A stretch of 64,000 nt of DNA, taken from the NCBI RefSeq assembly GCF_014202765.1, contig NZ_JACHHN010000004.1, positions 333,097 through 397,096 on the forward strand, in the 5' to 3' direction. The position numbers and the translations under genes were made by a program. This document shows positions 1 through 8,899 of this stretch, one piece after another; positions within the stretch are counted from its first letter, which is position 1, and each line of letters starts with the position of its first letter. The DNA comes from Silvimonas terrae. Its GTDB lineage: Bacteria; Pseudomonadota; Gammaproteobacteria; Burkholderiales; Chitinibacteraceae. A model generated the notes under the pieces. It was not told where the DNA came from. It saw nothing but the letters and a program-made list of their open reading frames with translations, and made no database searches.

Positions 1-905
1 CGGCCAACTATCTGTCGGCGCTGGAAAAAGAGTTCAAGGCCGATGGCATCAAGGTGCAGTGGACGTTCTTCCCCGGCGCCGGCCCGGCCGTGAATGAACA
101 GGCCGCCAATGGTCTGGTGGACTTCGCCTTTCATGGCGACTTGCCGCTGATTGTGGGCCGTTCTACCGGTATTTCTCATCACATCATCCTGGGCGTGAGC
201 CGCTTTGGCCCGACCTACGTGGTGGCCCCGGTGGATAGCCAGGCCAAAAACATCCAGGACCTGAAGGGCAAGACGCTCTCCACCTTCAAGGGTACGGCCA
301 ACCAGCTGGTGCTGGATCGTGTACTGGAAGCCAATGGCCTGACTGAAAAAGACTTCACCATCCTGACCCAGAACGCCGACAACCAGAAGGCGTCGCTGGC
401 GACCAAAACCATTGATGGCACGATTATTTCGCCATGGGATCTGGAAGCACGCGGTATTGCCAAGCGTGTACTGACCATTCCGCGTGATCCCAAAATCTCT
501 TCAGTCAGCACCTTCTGGGTGAGTACGGACTTTGAGAAAAAGTATCCGCAGATCGTGCAGCGCGTCGTGAACGCCCTGGTGAAAACCGCGCAGTGGAGTG
601 CGGATGAAGCTAACCGCGACAAGTTGTTCCACCAATGGGCGCAGTCTGGCAATACCGGCTATGGCGACTTTGTGAAGAACTATCAGAACTATCAGCTCAA
701 GGAAATCAACAACCCGCTGCTGGATGACTACTACCGCGCCACGCTGCAAAAATCGGTGAACGAAGCCAAGCGTTACAAGCTGATCCGCCACGACGTCAGC
801 CTGGATGGCTGGATTGAGCCCAAATACCTGGAAACAGCGCTCAAAGAACAGCATCTTGAGCACTACTGGGACGAATACGACGCCAACGGCAATATCAAGA
901 AATAG
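1..905 (+). CDS. Sulfonate-type ABC substrate-binding protein, 5' truncated by window edge
   Basis: The reading frame is open from base 3, so the gene begins before the window; the GTG at 54 is internal. The product belongs to the periplasmic SsuA/TauA/NMT1-like binding proteins: FFPGAGPAVNE, the D-F-A-F-H-G-D segment and the domain starting near VAPVDSQAKNI match the second binding protein at 2640-3725 closely. It should capture an aliphatic sulfonate or similar sulfur compound in the periplasm and deliver it to the permeases downstream. It is the first visible gene of a seven-gene operon. The exact ligand cannot be read from the sequence. The signal peptide is outside the window. Confidence 0.85.
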   Translation, partial: ANYLSALEKEFKADGIKVQWTFFPGAGPAVNEQAANGLVDFAFHGDLPLIVGRSTGISHHIILGVSRFGPTYVVAPVDSQAKNIQDLKGKTLSTFKGTANQLVLDRVLEANGLTEKDFTILTQNADNQKASLATKTIDGTIISPWDLEARGIAKRVLTIPRDPKISSVSTFWVSTDFEKKYPQIVQRVVNALVKTAQWSADEANRDKLFHQWAQSGNTGYGDFVKNYQNYQLKEINNPLLDDYYRATLQKSVNEAKRYKLIRHDVSLDGWIEPKYLETALKEQHLEHYWDEYDANGNIKK

Positions 906-921
906 AAACAACCAGTACCTG

Positions 922-948
922 GCCCGCCACCGGGTTCTGGTGGCGGGC
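922..948 (+). other. Intercistronic hairpin after the first binding-protein gene
   Basis: GCCCGCCACC (922-931) pairs with GGTGGCGGGC (939-948) around a 7-nt loop. No T-run follows and the next gene's ribosome site lies just downstream. It is therefore more likely an mRNA-stabilising or partial-attenuation hairpin that raises binding-protein level over permease level than a terminator. This role is inferred. Confidence 0.5.
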
Positions 949-967
949 GTTGACCGGAGTTGCGTTC

Positions 968-1810
968 ATGTCTGCTGATAGTTCTACCGCCGTTATCCTG
1001 CCGGCGCCTGCCGCCGCAACGCCGCGTACTGCGCCGCTGGCCGGCGTGCTGGTCAAAACCGGTCACGTGCTGGTCGGCGCCATTGTGCCGTTGCTGCTGC
1101 TGGCCTTATGGCAGCACGCCGCCAGCGCGCACTGGCTGCCGGTGCAATTGTTGCCCTCGCCTGCGCTGGTGTATGCCTCGTTCATTGACCTGTGGCAAAG
1201 CGGCGATCTGACCAGCAACCTTGCCATCAGCCTCAAGCGCGTGGGCTGGAGTTTGTTGCTGGGCGGGGGCGCCGGACTGGTGCTGGGCGTACTGTTCGGT
1301 TTTTCCCGCCGCGCCCGTGCTTATCTGTACCCGACGTTCGAGGTGGTGGCGCAGTTTCCGGTGATTGGCTGGATTCCGCTGTTGATCATCTTTGTCGGCA
1401 TTGGCGAGCCCCTCAAGGTGCTGGCGATCTCGCTAGCCGTGATCGTGCCGGTGACGGTGCAAACCACCAAAGGCATCGCCCAGGTGCCGCGCCCCTTGCT
1501 GGATGTCGCCCGCGTTTACCGTTTCAGCCTCGCACAAACCATCACCCGCGTGGTACTGCCCAGCGCCCTGCCTACCCTCTTCAATGGCTTGCGCCAGGCC
1601 GTCATGCAAGCGTGGCTGGCCCTGGTGTTTGTGGAGTTGCTGGCCGCCGGGGAAGGCGTGGGTTATCTGATGGTTTGGGGGCGGCAGTTGCTGCAACTGG
1701 ATCTGGTGGTGGTCGCCATGATCCTGATCGGCCTGGTTGGGGTGGTGTTGGACCGGCTACTGGCCGTGCTTGAGCACCGGCTGCAACGCTGGCGTCGTAA
1801 CGCATTTTAA
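968..1810 (+). CDS. ABC transporter permease, SsuC/TauC family (module 1, subunit a)
   Basis: Inner-membrane permease of 280 aa with about six hydrophobic segments and the BPD-type cytoplasmic loop (ARVYRFSLAQT...VVLPSALP) that contacts the ATPase. ATG 968 is chosen over TTG 950 because GGAG lies 9-12 bases upstream of the ATG. The C-terminus (RWRRNAF) and the next Shine-Dalgarno are nearly identical to the junction at 4570-4602, which shows that a binding-protein plus two-permease module was duplicated. It probably pairs with the following permease as a heterodimeric channel. Confidence 0.85.
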   Translation: MSADSSTAVILPAPAAATPRTAPLAGVLVKTGHVLVGAIVPLLLLALWQHAASAHWLPVQLLPSPALVYASFIDLWQSGDLTSNLAISLKRVGWSLLLGGGAGLVLGVLFGFSRRARAYLYPTFEVVAQFPVIGWIPLLIIFVGIGEPLKVLAISLAVIVPVTVQTTKGIAQVPRPLLDVARVYRFSLAQTITRVVLPSALPTLFNGLRQAVMQAWLALVFVELLAAGEGVGYLMVWGRQLLQLDLVVVAMILIGLVGVVLDRLLAVLEHRLQRWRRNAF

Positions 1811-1820
1811 GGAGAACGCC

Positions 1821-2603
1821 ATGTCTGCTTCCCATTCCCGTCGGCAACACGACTGGCGCGGTGTTGTCGCCCCGCTGTTGTTTGTAGCGCTGTGGCAAGT
1901 GGCCGCCAGCGCTGGCTGGGTGAATACCAAATTGATCGTCAGTCCGCTGGCCGTGTTGCAAGCCGGTTGGCAAGAAATCACCGCCAACGGCTTTGCTCAT
2001 GCCCTGGCTGCCAGCCTGGCCCGTGATTTGGCCGGCTTTGTGCTGGGCAGCCTGGCCGGCATTGCGTTTGGCGTTTTGCTGGGTTTGTCCCGCTGGGCCG
2101 ATCGTTTGTTGGGCCCCACCTTTCATACGCTGCGGCAGATCAGCCTGTTTGCGTGGATTCCGCTGATCTCCATCTGGCTGGGTTACACCGACCAGGCGCG
2201 CGTGCTGTTCATCGCCGTGGCCGCGTTTTACCCGGTGGTGCTGTCCACGCATGAGGGCATTCGCAGCGTCAACAAGGCGCAGTTTGAAGTCGCCCAGGTC
2301 TATGGCTTTAGCCGCTGGCAACGGCTGGTGCGGCTGGTGTTGCCGGCGGCTTCACCGCAAATCCTCACGGGTCTGAATCTGGCGCTGATTTACGCCTGGC
2401 TGGCGACCATTGGCGCGGAATTCCTGCTGCCCAGCTTTGATGCCACTGGCGTTGGCGCCACCGTCATTCGCGGTCGGGCGGCGTTCCGCGTCGATGTGAT
2501 CATCGTCGGCATGCTGGTGATTGGCCTGACGGGCTACGCGCTCAACCGCCTGGCGCAGCGGCTGGAAGACCGGTTGCTGATCTGGCGCGGCCCCGCCCAT
2601 TAA
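1821..2603 (+). CDS. ABC transporter permease, SsuC/TauC family (module 1, subunit b)
   Basis: Product of 260 aa, also an SsuC-type permease with the EAA-like loop AQVYGFSRWQ...LVLPAASP. ATG 1821 follows GGAGAACGCC directly after the previous stop, so translation is probably coupled. Its closest relative in the window is the permease at 4600-5385, not the one beside it, as expected for two diverged permease types (a and b) duplicated as a block. It probably forms the translocation pore with subunit a. Substrate unknown, sulfonate-like by context. Confidence 0.85.
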   Translation: MSASHSRRQHDWRGVVAPLLFVALWQVAASAGWVNTKLIVSPLAVLQAGWQEITANGFAHALAASLARDLAGFVLGSLAGIAFGVLLGLSRWADRLLGPTFHTLRQISLFAWIPLISIWLGYTDQARVLFIAVAAFYPVVLSTHEGIRSVNKAQFEVAQVYGFSRWQRLVRLVLPAASPQILTGLNLALIYAWLATIGAEFLLPSFDATGVGATVIRGRAAFRVDVIIVGMLVIGLTGYALNRLAQRLEDRLLIWRGPAH

Positions 2604-2639
2604 CTGACTCATCCCCTTACCTATTCTGAGGACTTGCCC

Positions 2640-3725
2640 ATGTTCAGCCTGAAAACCCTGCGCGGCCCGCTGGCACGCCTCGCTCTGGCGCTGACTGCGT
2701 TCAGCGTGACCGTCGGCGCGTATGCCGAAACCCCTCCCACCGTGATCCGCGTGGGCGTCGCTACGCCCAAAACCGGCAACCCGCCGGCGTTTACCGTCGG
2801 CCCGGTCGGTGTGGCCTACACCCGGGGCTTGATTGAAGAAGAATTCAAAAAAGACAACGTGAAGATCGACTGGGTGTTTTTTCGCGGTGCGGGCCCGGCG
2901 GTGAACGAGGCACTTACCAACAAGCAGCTTGATTTTGCCTTCCAGGGAGATTTGCCTTCACTGGTAGGCAAGGCTGGCGGGCTCAATACCCGCCTGATTG
3001 CGCTGGCTGGCACCCGCCAGCACGTGTATCTGGCCGTACCACCGGATTCGCCGATCAAAAGCGTGAAAGACCTCAAAGGCAAACGCGTCGGGTTCTCGAT
3101 CGGCACCAATATCCAGACGCCCATCAACCGCATTCTGGCCGCCAATGGCCTGACCGAGCGCGATATCCGCGTGGTGAATCTGTCCGTAGAAGGCATTGCC
3201 CCCGCGCTGACCAGCAAGTCGATTGATGCGGTGTTTTCCTGGGTGCAGATCTTGCCGCTCAAAGACAAGGGCCTGGCGCGCATTGTGTTCAGCGACCATG
3301 AAAACGCCGCTTATGCATGCAACTCCGGCGTGCTGGTGACGGACGAGTTTGCCAGAAAATATCCGCAAACCACCACGCGCCTCCTGAAAGCCCTGCTGCC
3401 GGCCAACCGCTGGCTGGCTGATCCGGCCAATACCAACGCCTATATCAGCCTTGTCGCGCAAATGGGCTTCCCGGAAAAAACCCTGCATGAAGATCAGGAT
3501 GGCGAAGACGCACTGTTGCAATCGAGCCCCTTGCTGACGGACTACGCCCTCAGCCTGTATCAGGGCGTGGCCGATGATGCGTTCCGCCTGAAACTGGCCC
3601 GCACGCGGGTGGACGTCAAACAGTGGGCAGATCGCTCGTTCCTGACCGCCGCGCTGCAACAGGCGCAGTTGACGGGCTTCTGGCCGACGCTGGACAACAA
3701 CGGTCGCAAGCTGGCGGCCAAATGA
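2640..3725 (+). CDS. Sulfonate-type ABC substrate-binding protein (module 2)
   Basis: Full-length periplasmic binding protein of 361 aa. A Sec signal peptide (about residues 1-29, ending GAYA-ETPP) precedes an SsuA-like fold with FFRGAGPAVNE and FAFQGDLPS. ATG 2640 has GAGGA 8-12 bases upstream; an in-frame TTG six bases earlier is less likely. It is a diverged paralogue of the protein at 1-905: the core motifs match but the C-terminal halves differ, so the two probably recognise different sulfur compounds while sharing one ATPase. Confidence 0.88.
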   Translation: MFSLKTLRGPLARLALALTAFSVTVGAYAETPPTVIRVGVATPKTGNPPAFTVGPVGVAYTRGLIEEEFKKDNVKIDWVFFRGAGPAVNEALTNKQLDFAFQGDLPSLVGKAGGLNTRLIALAGTRQHVYLAVPPDSPIKSVKDLKGKRVGFSIGTNIQTPINRILAANGLTERDIRVVNLSVEGIAPALTSKSIDAVFSWVQILPLKDKGLARIVFSDHENAAYACNSGVLVTDEFARKYPQTTTRLLKALLPANRWLADPANTNAYISLVAQMGFPEKTLHEDQDGEDALLQSSPLLTDYALSLYQGVADDAFRLKLARTRVDVKQWADRSFLTAALQQAQLTGFWPTLDNNGRKLAAK

Positions 3726-3742
3726 GACTGCAGGGAGAGCCC

Positions 3743-4588
3743 ATGCTGACCCAACAACCCTTGCTGCCGCTGCCGACCGCGCCAGAACCCGTCGCAGCAC
3801 GGCCCGCCCGGCGCTGGCAGTGGCGCTGGCCGGTTGGCGAACGCGTGCTGATTGCGCTGGTTTTTCCGCTGGGTTTGCTGCTGCTGTGGGCGTTGGCCGC
3901 CCGTAATGAGTGGGTGGCGCCGCAAATTCTGCCCAGCCCGGCCACCGTACTGGCCGCGCTGTCAGAACTGGCGCAAAGCGGCGATCTGACCCGCAATGCG
4001 CTGGTGAGCTTCTGGCGGGTGATTGATGGCTTTGCGCTGGGCGCAGTGCTGGGTTTGCTGCTGGGCATCGGCTTCGGGCTCTCCAGTTTGTTCCGGGATT
4101 ACGTCTACCCGCTGTTCAAGGCCATTGCCCAGGTGCCAGTGCTGGGCTGGCTGCCGTTTCTGATCTTGCTGCTGGGCATGGAAGAAGCGCTGAAAGTGGT
4201 GCTGGTGGCCAAAGCGGTCATGGTGCCGGTCGCCATCAACACCGATCAGGGCATTCGCAGCGTGCCGGCGCAGTACCTGGAAGTGGCGCGCATTTATGGC
4301 TTTAGCCGCTGGCAATTGCTGACCCGCGTGATCCTGCCCGGCGCGCTGCCCGGCATCTGGAACGGCGTCCGCTACGGCCTCACCAATGCCTGGCTGGCTC
4401 TGGTGGCGGTGGAACTCTTGGCCTCCAGCGAAGGCCTGGGCTTTTTGATTGTCTATGGGCGCCAGTTGTACCAACTGGACGTGGTGCTGGCGGCCGTGGT
4501 CATCATTGGCGGCGTGGGCTTTGTGCTGGACAAACTGTTATCGCTCATCGAACAGCGCCTGCTGCGCTGGCGTCGTGACGCATTTTAA
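3743..4588 (+). CDS. ABC transporter permease, SsuC/TauC family (module 2, subunit a)
   Basis: Inner-membrane permease of 281 aa. A proline/arginine-rich N-terminal tail of about 35 residues precedes the first membrane helix; the BPD loop reads ARIYGFSRWQ...VILPGALP. ATG 3743 lies behind GGGAGAG, so I reject the longer frame that starts inside the preceding gene. It ends in RWRRDAF, almost the same as the subunit a of module 1, and is followed at once by GGAGGATCACC and the next ATG. This is the second member of the duplicated transporter block. Confidence 0.85.
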   Translation: MLTQQPLLPLPTAPEPVAARPARRWQWRWPVGERVLIALVFPLGLLLLWALAARNEWVAPQILPSPATVLAALSELAQSGDLTRNALVSFWRVIDGFALGAVLGLLLGIGFGLSSLFRDYVYPLFKAIAQVPVLGWLPFLILLLGMEEALKVVLVAKAVMVPVAINTDQGIRSVPAQYLEVARIYGFSRWQLLTRVILPGALPGIWNGVRYGLTNAWLALVAVELLASSEGLGFLIVYGRQLYQLDVVLAAVVIIGGVGFVLDKLLSLIEQRLLRWRRDAF

Positions 4589-4599
4589 GGAGGATCACC

Positions 4600-5385
4600 A
4601 TGACGACGCCGCCCCGTTATCTGCACCCCGCCGCCATCCCGCCGGCCCTGCGTGGCTGGGTCTTGCCCGTACTGATTGTGTTTTTGTGGTGGGCCGGCTA
4701 CGCCAGCGGCCGTATCACCAGCCCTTTGTTTGTCTCCCCCGGCAAGGTGGTCGATTCCGCCCTGGAATTGATCCGCACCGGCACGCTGTGGCAGCAACTG
4801 GGCGCCAGCCTGGCGCGGGATCTGGCCGGTTTTGCCGCCGGCGCGCTGGCCGGGCTAACGCTGGGCGTCTTGCTGGGGTTATCCCGGCTGGCCGAGAACA
4901 TCTTCAACCCGACGCTGAACGCCTTCAAACAGGTGTCGATCTTTGCGTGGGTGCCGCTGATCTCGCTGTGGTTTGGTCTGGGTGATCTGGCCAAGGTGGC
5001 CTTTATTGGCCTGGCTGCCTTCTGGCCGGCCTTCATCAACACCCTCTCTGGCGTGCGCGGCGTACCCAAAGAACTGGTGGAAGTCGCCCGCGTGCTGGGT
5101 TTTGGCCGCCTGCAACTGGTGCGCCGCGTGATCCTGCCTGCCGCCTTGCCCGCCATTTTCAGCGGTATTTACCTGGCACTGATCTACGCCTGGCTGGCCA
5201 CCCTGGGTTCGGAATACCTGCTGACCGCTGGCGTGGGCATTGGCAATCTGCTCACCGACGGCCAGGAACAGTTCCGCATGGACAACGTGTTGCTGGGCGT
5301 GATCCTCGTCGGCCTGATTGGTTTTGGCTTTACCGCACTGGCTGGCGGCCTTGAGCGCTACCTCACGCGCTGGCAACGCCGCTGA
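4600..5385 (+). CDS. ABC transporter permease, SsuC/TauC family (module 2, subunit b)
   Basis: Product of 261 aa with the SsuC fold; the cytoplasmic loop is [10 protein letters not shown]...VILPAALP. It follows the previous gene by 11 bases with a GGAGG ribosome site, consistent with translational coupling. It resembles the permease at 1821-2603 most closely. The ATPase gene follows after 34 bases, so both permease pairs appear to be served by one nucleotide-binding protein. Membrane location and role are well supported by family; substrate is inferred. Confidence 0.85.
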   Translation: MTTPPRYLHPAAIPPALRGWVLPVLIVFLWWAGYASGRITSPLFVSPGKVVDSALELIRTGTLWQQLGASLARDLAGFAAGALAGLTLGVLLGLSRLAENIFNPTLNAFKQVSIFAWVPLISLWFGLGDLAKVAFIGLAAFWPAFINTLSGVRGVPKELVEVARVLGFGRLQLVRRVILPAALPAIFSGIYLALIYAWLATLGSEYLLTAGVGIGNLLTDGQEQFRMDNVLLGVILVGLIGFGFTALAGGLERYLTRWQRR

Positions 5386-5419
5386 CCGGCTCTACCCAAC
5401 ATTCAAAAAGGAAACAACC

Positions 5420-6244
5420 ATGGCACATGCAGCCACTCTGGATATCCGTAATCTGGGCAAGCTTTACCCGGTTTCTGGCGAACCCAAACCGGTACTGGAA
5501 AACATCTCGCTCTCCATCAAACCGGGTGAATTTGTCAGCATTGTCGGCGCCAGCGGTTGCGGTAAATCCACGCTGCTGCGGCTGATCATCGGTCTGGAGC
5601 AAGACTATCAGGGCGAAATTGTGCTGGATGGTCAGCGCATTATCGGCACCAGCCTGAACCGCGGCATTGTGTTCCAGGAGCACCGTTTGTTCCCGTGGCT
5701 GACCGTGGAACAGAACGTGGGCCTGGGTTTGCTCAACAGCGATCAAAGCCCCGCCCAACGCAAGAAAGCCATCCAGGAACACATTGATCTGGTGGGCCTG
5801 AAAGGGTTTGAAACCGCTTACCCGTACCAGCTTTCTGGTGGCATGGGCCAGCGCGTCGCCATCGCCCGCGCGCTGGTCAACCGGCCGGAAGTCTTGCTGC
5901 TGGACGAGCCCTTTGGCGCGCTGGACGCCCTGACCCGCAATTACCTGCAGCAAGAACTGCAACGTATCTGGGAACAAGAAGGCATCACCATGATTCTGGT
6001 GACGCATGACGTTGAAGAGGCGGTGTATCTGGGCGACCGCATTGTGGTGATGCAACCACGCCCTGGCCGCATCAAGCGCATTGTCGATGTCCCGCTGGCC
6101 CGCCCACGTGATCGGGGCAGTTACGAATTTGCGGCAATCAAGGAGGATGTGTTGCAGGAGTTTGGCGACGGGAAGCTGGCAGCGGATTTGAGCGTGCGGC
6201 GGCCAGACCCGGTGAGCGCGGGGGAGTGGCATTTTGCCTGGTGA
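5420..6244 (+). CDS. ABC transporter ATP-binding protein, SsuB/TauB family
   Basis: Cytoplasmic ATPase of 274 aa that energises the sulfonate-type permeases. Visible motifs: Walker [10 protein letters not shown] (43-51), Q-loop Q86, signature LSGGMGQR (138-145), Walker B LLLDEP (159-164) and switch histidine H196. GMGQR in place of the usual GMRQR or GQQQR is typical of nitrate/sulfonate ATPases. ATG 5420 follows AAAGGAAAC; the longer frame from 5318 would run into the preceding gene. It is the last operon gene and the only ATPase present for two binding proteins and four permeases. Confidence 0.9.
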   Translation: MAHAATLDIRNLGKLYPVSGEPKPVLENISLSIKPGEFVSIVGASGCGKSTLLRLIIGLEQDYQGEIVLDGQRIIGTSLNRGIVFQEHRLFPWLTVEQNVGLGLLNSDQSPAQRKKAIQEHIDLVGLKGFETAYPYQLSGGMGQRVAIARALVNRPEVLLLDEPFGALDALTRNYLQQELQRIWEQEGITMILVTHDVEEAVYLGDRIVVMQPRPGRIKRIVDVPLARPRDRGSYEFAAIKEDVLQEFGDGKLAADLSVRRPDPVSAGEWHFAW

Positions 6245-6678
6245 CAGGACGTTTTGAGGGTTGTGCGAGCCCCGCTGTTGACGGGGTTTTGGTCTGTGGG
6301 TTGCCTCGGGTGGTCTTTGCTGGCAGAGGCCACTTCGTAGCCCGGATGGAGCCGGAGGCGGGAATCCGGGGTGGCGGGCCTGGTTCAGGTTGGTGCTTTG
6401 CGGGGCGTAGGGTGGATTTGGAGCGGTAGCGACAATCCACCGTGGTTGCCCTTGAATGCGTTGTTAGCGCCTGACGGCGCGGGTCTTTTAAAAGCATTTG
6501 ATACCCGGGGTGCCGGGCCCACGTCCCTTTCTTTGCTTCGCCACCTCGGCGGCCCCAAAGAAAGGAACCAAAGAAAGGCGACCCCAGCCGGGCGGCCCTC
6601 CGGGCTTCCCTCAGTCGGTCGGGAGCCTTAGGTCTCCCTCCCTCCTTCGGCGCTTGGCTTTGACGAGGGAGGAAAGTC

Positions 6679-6812
6679 AAAAGCAACTTCAACACCAACG
6701 GCAAAAGCAACGACAACGGCAACGGCAACGACAACGGCAACGGCAACGGCAACGGCAAAAACAACGGCAAAGGCAATGGCCACAGCCACAGCCACAGCCA
6801 CAGCCACAGCCA
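6679..6812. repeat. Hexanucleotide array, mainly GGCAAC then CCACAG units
   Basis: About 130 bases have a 6-base period. Degenerate GGCAAC/GACAAC units run to about 6778 and then switch to five CCACAG-type units. This is the tail of the plus-strand cassette in mosaic R1. Such arrays slip easily during replication, so copy number may vary between isolates. Confidence 0.85.
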
Positions 6813-7092
6813 AAATTCAACGCGCACCCCACTGACTCGTCATTCCGGCCTTGAGCCGGAATCCAGTTCTAAATACTTGCGCCGCAGGCGCTGATACCGG
6901 TTTGTAGTCGTGAGGTGAATCCGGAGCGTGCTCGTACCCCACAGTGACACTTGCTTACCAGATGGAAGTTGCAGCGGGGTAGCGACCATAAGCAGCCCGT
7001 TGGGCTGCGGACTGGATTCCCGCCTTCGCGGGAATGACGAAGTGGTGGGCTTGGTGAACCGTTCTTGCGAGCAGACGGTTTGCGGGGTTGGG

Positions 7093-7134
7093 GGCTTTGG
7101 CTTTGGCTTTGGCTTTGGCTTTGGCTTTGGCTCT
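7093..7134. repeat. Six perfect GGCTTT hexamers plus one variant
   Basis: Six perfect GGCTTT units occupy 7093-7128 and GGCTCT follows. This is the tail of the minus-strand cassette of mosaic R1. On that strand the unit reads AAAGCC, unlike the GTTGCC-family unit of its neighbour. Confidence 0.9.
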
Positions 7135-7723
7135 TGATGTTGCCGTTGCTTTTGACTTGCCTCCCCTCCGGCAGCGCCAAGCATCGCAGTGAGGGCCGGG
7201 GTTTCGGCGTAAGGGTGTTTGAGCCCGCAGGGCGAGTTCCTGCCCCTTGGTGGGTACCCCCACAAAGACACAGGCGCACCAGATGGTCGTTGCAGCGGGG
7301 CTGGAGCCAGCCGGACTTTGCGAGAAGCGCAGGGAACCCCGAAGGGGCGCTGTCGCAGGGGTCGCCTTTCTTTGGTTACTTTCTTTGGGGCCGCCGAGGT
7401 GGCGAAGCAAAGAAAGTAACGTGCTCCGGCCACCGCCGGTATCAAAACCACCGCGCCGTCAGGTGCTAACAACATCACAATGGTGGATTGTCGCTCCGCT
7501 CCGAATCCACCCTACGACCTTTCTTCGGGGCCGCCGGTATCAACACACCGCGCCGCCAGGCGCTAACAACCCGGTTCTCGCCAGAGAACGGCCCCCTTGC
7601 ACAATCAACCATTTTAGGTATAACAACAAATCTACAAATTATTTTTAGTTATTACAAATCCACTATAGAGTCAATCCAGTTCCATGACCCCACCTGGAAA
7701 AACCTCACCTGCCAGGAGCTGCC

Positions 7724-8836
7724 ATGCTGTCGAATACCCCGATCTACACCCTGCCCTCAGACCCCGCCAAAGCCGAGCGTGCCAAAGCGGTGGTGTTTTC
7801 TGACCCGGCCAGCCGTGCCTTGTTTTCCCGGCTGGAGAAAGTGGCCCCCAGCGAAGCCCCGATCCTGATCATGGGCGAGACCGGCACGGGTAAGGAAATC
7901 CTGGCCCGCCGGCTGCATGAAAGCAGCGGACGCAGCGGTCCCTTTGTGGCGGTCAATTGCGGTGCCATCAACGAGACCCTGGCAGAGAGCGAGTTCTTTG
8001 GCCACGAAGCCGGCGCGTTTACCGGCGCACTGCGCCAGCGCGAGGGTTACTTTGAAGCGGCACGCGGTGGCACGTTGTTTCTGGATGAAATTGGCGAGTT
8101 ACCGCTGATTTTGCAAACCCGCTTGCTGCGCGTGCTGCAGGAAAAAGAAGTGGTGCGGGTGGGTGCGCGCAAACCGGTGCCGATTGATGTGCGCGTGGTG
8201 GCCGCGACCAACGTGGATTTACAGGCCGCCGTGCAAGCGGGGCAGTTCAGGCGTGATCTGTACTACCGCATCAACCTGATCACTTTGCCGGTGGCCCCGC
8301 TACGGGAACGCACCGGGGATATCCTGCCGCTGGCCGAGCACTTTCTGGAACGCTATGCCCTGCGCCAGGGACAGCCCACACCAGAGCTGGGCCCGGATAT
8401 TCGCCAGGCGCTGCTGCGCCACCCGTGGCCGGGCAATATCCGGGAGCTGGAAAACGTCATGCATGCCGCGCTGTTGCTGGCACATCAAGGCGATATCCGT
8501 CCGGAGCACCTGCTGCTGGACCCAGATCTGACTCCGATTTCTCACAGCGTCCCCACGCCAGCGGTGGAAGCCGGCATGGTGGAACCGGACGAACTGATCA
8601 ACCATGCGCTGACCCGGCTGTTGGCCGAGGCCACGCCAGATCTCTTCTCCCGACTGGAGCGGCAAATTGTACGCACCGCGCTGACCACCCACCGCTTTAA
8701 CCAGGTGCGCACTGCCCAGGCACTGGGGATTTCCCGCCACGCCTTGCGCACCCTGATGAAACGGCATGGCTGGCTGGATGGCGCTCAGTCTACCCACACC
8801 GGCTTGCCACTGGCACATCTGGCCCGCGCAGTCTGA
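7724..8836 (+). CDS. sfnR: Sigma-54-dependent transcriptional activator, SfnR-like, without receiver domain
   Basis: AAA+ enhancer-binding protein of 370 aa. It has Walker A GETGTGKE (51-58), the sigma-54 contact loop GAFTGA (97-102), Walker B TLFLDEIG (117-124), and a Fis-type helix-turn-helix at the C-terminus (RTAQALGISRHALRTLMKR, near 337-355). There is no N-terminal receiver or large sensory domain, as in SfnR of dimethyl-sulfone/sulfonate use. ATG 7724 has CAGGAG upstream. It faces the monooxygenase operon, whose predicted promoter is of the -24/-12 type, so it likely activates sulfonate genes under sulfate limitation. The symbol is by similarity of architecture and context. Confidence 0.82.
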   Translation: MLSNTPIYTLPSDPAKAERAKAVVFSDPASRALFSRLEKVAPSEAPILIMGETGTGKEILARRLHESSGRSGPFVAVNCGAINETLAESEFFGHEAGAFTGALRQREGYFEAARGGTLFLDEIGELPLILQTRLLRVLQEKEVVRVGARKPVPIDVRVVAATNVDLQAAVQAGQFRRDLYYRINLITLPVAPLRERTGDILPLAEHFLERYALRQGQPTPELGPDIRQALLRHPWPGNIRELENVMHAALLLAHQGDIRPEHLLLDPDLTPISHSVPTPAVEAGMVEPDELINHALTRLLAEATPDLFSRLERQIVRTALTTHRFNQVRTAQALGISRHALRTLMKRHGWLDGAQSTHTGLPLAHLARAV

Positions 8837-8855
8837 CCACGCTCGACCACATCAG

Positions 8856-8896
8856 AAAAAGGCACTGACCCAGACCGGATCAGTGCCTTTTATTTT
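8856..8896. terminator. Bidirectional terminator between convergent genes
   Basis: AAAGGCACTGA (8858-8868) pairs with TCAGTGCCTTT (8880-8890), with an A-run on one side and TTTTATTTT on the other. It can end both the activator (plus) and the monooxygenase operon (minus). Confidence 0.85.
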
Positions 8897-8899
8897 GCT

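Larger units (their letters stand above)
6320..7610. repeat. Intergenic mosaic R1: two inverted composite cassettes
   Basis: This gap between the ATPase gene and the sigma-54 activator holds no convincing gene. Modules in order: a REP-like GTAGCCCGGATG...ATCCGGGGTGG (6338-6378); a GTAGGGTGGATT...AATCCACC inverted repeat (6408-6440); GTTAGCGCC followed by the TTTCTTTGC...AAAGAAAGG block (6460-6590); a hexamer array; and a dRS3-like CATTCCGG...CCGGAATCC repeat (6840-6864). A second cassette runs on the opposite strand from about 7515 back to 7085, with another dRS3-like repeat at 7008-7045 between the two. Small open frames here translate the repeats and match frames in the other mosaics only because the DNA is repeated. 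Confidence 0.85.

Noticed and set aside
6679-6812. Possible coding repeat (Gln/Arg-rich protein)
   Set aside because: The hexamer array has no ribosome site, unit changes alter the encoded peptide, and other cassettes read the same array on the opposite strand.
6371-7868. Several short open frames in mosaic R1 with Arg/Gln-, Lys/Ala- or Thr/Ala-repeat proteins that recur in other mosaics
   Set aside because: They translate repeat modules and hexamer arrays, lack ribosome sites and appear in different frames; their similarity comes from shared DNA, not from a protein family.
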